From NCBI GenBank assembly GCA_030849075.1, contig JASAOO010003506.1, forward strand, positions 1-64,000: DNA of 64,000 nt. Reading direction: 5' to 3'. The DNA is from Zelonia costaricensis (lineage: Eukaryota; Euglenozoa; Kinetoplastea; Trypanosomatida; Trypanosomatidae). Under the pieces are notes generated by a model. The model saw only the letters and a program-made list of their open reading frames with translations, was not told the DNA's origin and did not search any database. Numbering within the stretch: the stretch's first letter is position 1; the number at the start of each line of letters is the position of its first letter. Shown one piece after another: positions 59,717 to 64,000 of the stretch. The position numbers and the translations under genes were made by a program.

Positions 59717-60775
59717 TGCTTCTGCCACTGCAAAATGACTGCAGGACACAGAAATGCAGCAAGCAAGGAGGAAAGCCGCGCGGAATGATGAAGAAAGGGC
59801 AAAAAGTGGAAATAAGGTAGGCGAAAGTGAAGGGAGATGGCCATGTAGGGAGGGAGCGGGACTAGGTGAAGCAGCGCATGGGGCTGTGGGCAGATTTAAT
59901 AGCGGCTGTGAGCACGGCGGCAACATCGTCGCGTCGGGCGCATTCAGCGCACTGCGGCAACCAAACTACGCAACTCTGTAGGTTTGTTTCGAGTCAGCTC
60001 TTTTGTTCCTCTTTTTTGCATGTTATCAATAGCGCAGGGCAGACTGCATTCTTGTCCCGAATCCGCGTGGAGAGGACGAGTATTGACGAGTTGCACCTCG
60101 CACGCTTTTTTCTAGCCTTCCCGTTCCATCTGAAACTGCGGCGCCAAGAGGTCTTCGTGTGCGGGCACGAGCGAGTTCCTCGAGGCACATGGTTCTCTGA
60201 CCTGTGAGTGCGTATGTGCAACGACATGCAGGTGTCGCGTGACACGACAGCGACCACGCCTTACACGTGGGGCCTTCAGTGAGCAACTGCGGGCTTGGGC
60301 AAACTGTGCTCGGAGTGGCTGGAGGGTCATGCACAGAAACAGCTGGCGGGCTCGCCACCAGCTGTAACAGACCTGTGTGTGGTGGTTGGCCTCTGATCAC
60401 ACAAGGTGCTTTCCCTCTTCCTTCCCCCCCCCACTCTTCTCCCTCTTCCTCGCTCTCCCCCCTTTCTGTGTCGGTCTTGTGCGCGAGTTCCGCAGAAAAC
60501 GAAGCCGGAGGAGGCAAATTCAGCCAGCAGCCCCCCCCTCCCGACTCTCGTCCTTCAATTTCGAAATGTCAAGGGAATTGATGAGTCTCTTTTGCGCTGC
60601 GGTAAGGCGATCCTCACGTTTACCAAGCGCGAAGCTTTCGATCAACGCTGGCTGTGAGGACCCAGAGCGTTCATCCCCCCGCCATCCCCTTTGAAAGCGC
60701 ATGCAAATCGAAGCGGGGCGTCTTGGCCGCGATACGCGCTAGACCCCGTGAAACAAACCTCTCGGGCAAGCATCC

Positions 60776-60832
60776 TTCCACCTTTCCCTCGCTCTTGGTC
60801 ACCCTCTTCGGTCTCTCTTGCTCTCTCTCCAG
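60776..60832 (+). promoter_or_regulatory. Predicted trans-splicing signal (pyrimidine tract + AG)
   Basis: A CT-rich tract runs from 60776 to 60830 and ends in AG at 60831-60832, 20 nt before the ATG at 60853. It supports that Met rather than the in-frame ATG at 60691, which lies upstream of the tract. Confidence 0.65.
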
Positions 60833-60852
60833 CGCTCGTCACTGTAGCGACA

Positions 60853-61644
60853 ATGCAACGCGTAACACAAGCGTTGCGCACGGCGAGTGCCTCTCCGGCC
60901 GCGGTAGAAGACGGCCAAGAGTCGATCCGCAAGCTGGCGTTTGCGCCGCTGGCCTTTCTGTCGCTCAGTGCCAACGCCACCCAGCTCGCCACGATTTTGG
61001 CATCTGCCGTTTGTTTCCTCGAAGGTTACAGCGCCTCAGACATGGAGACGGACATCAATCTCGTTCATCGCACCCCTGGCGAGCTCGTAGCGCACGCCGA
61101 GCTCAAACTAGTCCCCTATTCCATTCACAGGGCACCTGCAGCGGTACCCAAGCACCAAGCGGTGCCGCTACCTCTCCAAACCTCTTCTAGCACAACACTA
61201 TCTTTCGTTTCCCACCAGCTGTCCATCTCCCACGTTGTCGAGGCAGACGGGCCGCGTCCACTCTCTGTGGACGACAAAACAGATCTCTGTCGCTTTCAGC
61301 GCAGCTTCATATCGGGCACCGCTGCTGCTGATGCCGCAGCTGACGACTTGCTCCGCACAACGCAGTCCGTCGAAGTAGCACGGCAGGTTCTGCGCTTCTC
61401 CGCGCAGACGGGCTTGACGATTCCGCGCACCACGCTCGAAGGCCTGCTGGAGAGGACGCGTCACCGCGAGGCCGCTTTTGCACGCCGCGTGCACGACGAA
61501 TTCGCGTTCGAGGTGAATCTTGCCCCGCTCCGTGACGCCGGCCTGCTTCATCTCCAGTCTCTGTCTCAAATGCCCGCTCCACCACCTCGACGGAAAGGTA
61601 GCAAGTTAGAACGGATGCGCCGCTCGAGTAGTTCAAAGCCGTAG
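60853..61644 (+). CDS. Protein of unknown function, first gene of the plus-strand unit
   Basis: This gene encodes 263 residues beginning MQRVTQALRTASASPAAVED. I do not recognise it. Residues about 25-60 are hydrophobic and helical (FAPLAFLSLSANATQLATIL, then ASAVCFLEGYS), long enough for one or two membrane-associated helices but broken by polar residues. The middle (about 75-135) is rich in Ser/Thr/Pro. About residues 140-240 form charged helices with repeated Arg (LLRTTQSVEVARQVLRFSAQ, LLERTRHREAAFARRVHDEF). The C-terminus is a short basic Pro/Ser tail (PPPRRKGSKLERMRRSSSSKP less the last few residues). The N-terminal 20 residues contain Arg but also acidic residues soon after, so a mitochondrial leader is only possible. 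The pyrimidine tract upstream fixes the start. Base composition is less GC-biased than the minus-strand genes far from the switch. Confidence 0.78.
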   Translation: MQRVTQALRTASASPAAVEDGQESIRKLAFAPLAFLSLSANATQLATILASAVCFLEGYSASDMETDINLVHRTPGELVAHAELKLVPYSIHRAPAAVPKHQAVPLPLQTSSSTTLSFVSHQLSISHVVEADGPRPLSVDDKTDLCRFQRSFISGTAAADAAADDLLRTTQSVEVARQVLRFSAQTGLTIPRTTLEGLLERTRHREAAFARRVHDEFAFEVNLAPLRDAGLLHLQSLSQMPAPPPRRKGSKLERMRRSSSSKP

Positions 61645-62144
61645 CGTCTTTTCCTCTTTTTTCTCGCGCTGTGCACTTGCAAATGCACCACTGCGAATTC
61701 ACAATCCGCTGCTTTTCGTCTTCTCCTCTGCGCCTCGAGAACTCCGGGCCGGCTCTGTCGTGGGTTTTCACCGTGTCCCTGTGAAGAAAAAAAGGAAAAA
61801 AAAGAATATGGGCGCGGTGGCGAAGCGCCGTAACAGTTGCTGCAACTGCCTTTCCGCAGACTCCAGCGACGCACTGGACTCCTTTTCAGATGACGTGCTC
61901 TCTACGTAGATGCATTGGCGTGTTTTGAGCGGCCAACACCCACCCTTCGCGTCACATATGGATAAGACACCCTGCTTATTCGCCTCTTTTCGCATGTACG
62001 CAAAATTGCCACATTCTTCTCTCACCGCTCTTTGTGTTTCTCGACGACACCCCCGTGCACACCAATACACTCTCACACGTCAATGCACTGAGGGGTACGT
62101 CACGCAAGTTCGTTCTAGGTCACCTGCGCACCCACAACCGCAAC
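61645..62144. other. Intergenic region between the two plus-strand genes
   Basis: No gene seen. It holds T/A-rich 3' flank sequence, a purine run at 61783-61806, and a pyrimidine-rich stretch at about 62011-62041 with the first AG afterwards at 62091-62092, the likely acceptor for the enkurin mRNA (52-nt leader). Confidence 0.6.
62011..62092 (+). promoter_or_regulatory. Predicted trans-splicing signal of the enkurin gene
   Basis: A pyrimidine-rich tract (62011-62041) is followed, with no earlier AG, by AG at 62091-62092. The ATG at 62145 then gives a 52-nt leader, and an in-frame ATG at 62034 falls before the acceptor and is excluded. Confidence 0.5.
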
Positions 62145-63323
62145 ATGAGCGGAGAGAGCATCTTTGGGCTCTACGCGAAGAGCGCGGCGGAGCAGAAGCA
62201 GCTCAGCAAGAGCGAGTCGCCGTACACCGGCGTTTATGACAAGCACATGGCAGAGCCTGTGAAGCCAACGTACTCGACGTTCTTTGAGAAGGGCAAGGAG
62301 TACGACGGAACCAACGTGCGCTTTTTCAAGCAGCGCGAAGCGGTGATCGGCAAAAACGTCAGCGATGACGTCGACCCGCAGAACTTTCTCAAGAAAGGCG
62401 GTGGCATTCGGTACACCGCACCTGTCGTGCACGAGGACAAGCTGTATCGGAAGCCTCCGGTAGATGGCAACCTCCACTCCCAGGGCCACGGTGGGGCAGG
62501 CGGTGCCGGCGCCAACGGGATTGGCGGTGCTCTGGTCGACGCAAATGGCAACCCTGTTGGGAACGGCGGTGCCGGAAACGACGGCCGTGGCGCCAACGGC
62601 GGCGATCAGGGGGGCGCAGGCGGAAACGGCGGCAACGGGGCCGGTGGTGCCGGTGGTGCTGGCGACGCTGGTGGCCGCGGGAACTGGCCAAACGGCGCGG
62701 GCGGTAGCGGGAGCGGCGCGGGCGGAGCAAACGGTTTTGGCCCTGATGGCGCCGTGCGCGGCTATGGTAGCGGCTACTACGGGGCCGACGGCAACGGGGG
62801 TGACGGACAGCAGCGCGAAGCCGCGAAGAACTTTGTCGCCTCGAACATCGTGGAGGTGAGCAACATGGTGCCAAAGCGCCGTAAGCCGCAGGAGCCACTC
62901 GCAACGAGCCGCAAGAGCTTTGGCGCCGCGCCGGCCTACCTCTCGCGCGTTAAAGGCGAAATCGCGCAGGAGCAGGCTTTTGTCCAGTCACTAGAGGACG
63001 CCAAGGGGCAGCGCCAGCAGCAGGTGTACGCCAAGTACGTCTACCTTCTTCCTCGCGACGAGCATCAGCGCCTCGTGGAGAGTTTGCAGACGCGCAATGC
63101 CGAGTGCATTTCCGAGTTGCAAAAGATGCCGTTCTCCAAGGACACGGCGGCGATGCGCAAGCGCAAGACAGAGCTGGAGCGGACGGTTGCGGACATCGAG
63201 ACCGCGCTGAAGAAGCTCAACAAAGACGCGCTCTTCATCTACAAGGATGACCCCGTGAACGGGCAGTGGGCCAAGGAGGCCGCGCTGAAGGAGGCACAGA
63301 AGTACGCTGCTCAATCGCCCTAG
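62145..63323 (+). CDS. ENKUR: Enkurin orthologue with glycine-rich insertion
   Basis: This gene encodes 392 residues. Enkurin is a conserved microtubule-associated protein of motile cilia and a calmodulin/TRPC-binding adaptor in sperm, so a flagellar axoneme location is expected. The N-terminus has the family layout: ESIFGLY (4-10, compare ESIYNL), then YSTFFEKGKEY (43-53) and DPQNFLKKGG (77-86). NFVASNIVEV (229-238) follows after the insertion. The C-terminal enkurin domain spans about 258-370: AAPAYLSRVKGEIAQEQ, then LLPRDEHQRLVESLQTRN, a KRKTELERTVADIETALKKL helix, and the closing strand FIYKDDP. Between the two halves sits a Gly/Asn/Ala-rich stretch (111-222) with many GGAG and NGG units, absent from animal enkurins. 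The ATG at 62145 is preceded by a splice signal. It is the second gene right of the strand switch. Confidence 0.9.
   Translation: MSGESIFGLYAKSAAEQKQLSKSESPYTGVYDKHMAEPVKPTYSTFFEKGKEYDGTNVRFFKQREAVIGKNVSDDVDPQNFLKKGGGIRYTAPVVHEDKLYRKPPVDGNLHSQGHGGAGGAGANGIGGALVDANGNPVGNGGAGNDGRGANGGDQGGAGGNGGNGAGGAGGAGDAGGRGNWPNGAGGSGSGAGGANGFGPDGAVRGYGSGYYGADGNGGDGQQREAAKNFVASNIVEVSNMVPKRRKPQEPLATSRKSFGAAPAYLSRVKGEIAQEQAFVQSLEDAKGQRQQQVYAKYVYLLPRDEHQRLVESLQTRNAECISELQKMPFSKDTAAMRKRKTELERTVADIETALKKLNKDALFIYKDDPVNGQWAKEAALKEAQKYAAQSP
62475..62810 (+). repeat. Glycine-rich imperfect repeats inside the enkurin gene
   Basis: Codons 111-222 encode about 50 per cent Gly with Ala, Asn and Asp in imperfect GGAGG/NGG units. 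They use mainly GGC/GGG/GGT codons, so the DNA is itself a degenerate short repeat prone to slippage. Confidence 0.85.
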
Positions 63324-64000
63324 CAATGGGGCGCATGTACTAGAGGCAAATCTGCTTTCTGTCCTTTCTTCAGGTTTTTTCCCTGCACGGGTTCTTGCTT
63401 TACATTGTGCACGTGATGCACACTGCCCCCATTGATGTACGAATGCAGCGCTTCCACCTGGAGAAAAACACACAAAAAACGAGAAACTAGAGAATGCGCA
63501 ACGGAAACCGAGGTGCTGCAAAGCGTGAACAAGGTTCGCAGCAGTCTTTTTGGTTGCCGCGCTCACGCAGTTCAGGCTTGCGGTGCCCCGCACTGCGCAA
63601 GCAAGCAACATCGGAACCGCACAGTCCACAATCAGTGTCGCTTTTCTGCCTCTCGACTGGATTGGCCCGCGACACTGCGTCCCCCCGGAGGAGTCTGCGC
63701 TGTGCGAGCACGACGCAGAAAAAAAAAAAGGACGCGGAAAAGAGCACCTTTGTGCACAGGCAGACTCTTCTTCTTGCTCCGATGCCTGTAGCGGACTTTT
63801 TTTTTTTTGCCTTCTGCTTTCAGACTTCTGCACACTTTTCCTGTCAGCTTTGGATTTTTGTTCTCGATCTTCCCTGGACGTGCCTCCTCACGCATCCTTG
63901 AGTCGCGCACGCGTGCCCCCGTCCACACTGCTTTCAGAATACCACCCACACACGCTGCTGCGCGCCTGTGCTTCGCCACCTAGTTTGCACTCTTGCGCAG
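63324..64000. other. Intergenic region after enkurin, with splice signal of a gene beyond the window
   Basis: No ORF of note. A-rich (63720-63729) and T-rich (63797-63808) runs occur. The right part is consistent with the 5' flank of another plus-strand gene starting outside the window. Confidence 0.6.
63796..63823 (+). promoter_or_regulatory. Predicted trans-splicing signal of the next plus-strand gene
   Basis: A T run followed by GCCTTCTGCTTTCAG, with AG at 63822-63823, is a strong tract and acceptor. No start codon leads into a long frame before 64000, so the gene it serves lies off the window or has a long leader. Confidence 0.5.

Larger units (their letters stand above)
59668..60852. 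promoter_or_regulatory. Divergent strand-switch region (putative bidirectional transcription start)
   Basis: Minus-strand genes run left from 59667 and plus-strand genes run right from 60853, so polycistronic transcription diverges here. In trypanosomatids such divergent switch regions are RNA polymerase II start sites marked by acetylated H3 and variant histones, without a defined TATA promoter. The sequence is visibly less GC-rich than the flanking genes (T-rich around 60000-60120) and has no credible ORF. It contains pyrimidine tracts facing left (59677-59716) and right (60410-60475, 60776-60830). Function is inferred from gene orientation. Confidence 0.75.

Noticed and set aside
59668..59844. 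59-codon N-terminal extension of midasin
   Set aside because: It translates the pyrimidine tract and lies upstream of the predicted splice acceptor at 59676-59675.
59900..60850. tRNA gene in the strand-switch region
   Set aside because: I looked for a GGTTCGANTCC-type B box and a cloverleaf and saw none. A covariance-model scan would be decisive.
62475..62810. Similarity of the Gly-rich stretch to mycobacterial PE_PGRS proteins
   Set aside because: It is only compositional resemblance from Gly/Ala/Asn repeats. The flanking sequence is clearly enkurin and eukaryotic.

Overview
The window is GC-rich nuclear DNA of a trypanosomatid (Kinetoplastea), most likely subfamily Leishmaniinae. The evidence is: long intron-free genes packed head to tail on one strand; pyrimidine tracts followed by AG dinucleotides just before start codons, as expected for spliced-leader trans-splicing; a tandem phosphoglycerate kinase array; a deoxyhypusine synthase lacking its catalytic lysine (the trypanosomatid prozyme); and GT/CA microsatellites and homopurine/homopyrimidine runs between genes. 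From memory, both the PGK array and this synthase paralogue sit on chromosome 20 in Leishmania, so the window looks like the equivalent region. A PGKA-type gene is present. As I recall, Leishmania keeps only PGKB and PGKC, while Crithidia keeps PGKA, so a Crithidia/Leptomonas-like relative is favoured. The genus is not proven.

Layout: about 59.7 kb (1-59667) is one minus-strand polycistronic unit. Read in its own 5'->3' direction (from high to low coordinates) it encodes: midasin, a giant AAA+ ribosome-biogenesis ATPase; the deoxyhypusine synthase prozyme; EMC10; a small single-pass membrane protein; a HEAT-type, karyopherin-like protein; a kelch protein; a protein with a mitochondrial-type leader; a small HMG-box-like protein; a four-repeat protein with PH-like C-terminal domains; an LRR protein; a beta-propeller/coiled-coil protein; a TMTC-type GT-C glycosyltransferase; a protein with several ubiquitin/PB1-like folds; a MORN protein; an NB-ARC/STAND-type NTPase; PGKA; and the first 51 codons of the next PGK. 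At 59668-60852 the strands diverge, as at a typical bidirectional transcription start region. The plus strand then carries a protein of unknown function and an enkurin (ENKUR) orthologue with a glycine-rich insertion. A pyrimidine tract near the right edge announces another plus-strand gene outside the window.

Genes sharing a transcription unit in these organisms are usually not functionally linked. Expression is controlled by trans-splicing, polyadenylation and mRNA stability, so neighbourhood says little about function here, apart from the PGK tandem array. There is no CRISPR, insertion sequence, operon-type regulation or tRNA/rRNA gene that I can support.

The most interesting items are the NB-ARC-like ATPase, the TMTC-like glycosyltransferase, PGKA with a duplicated motif in its insertion and two altered phosphate-loop glycines, the dead deoxyhypusine synthase, the multi-beta-grasp scaffold, the four-fold repeat protein, and the Gly-rich enkurin.
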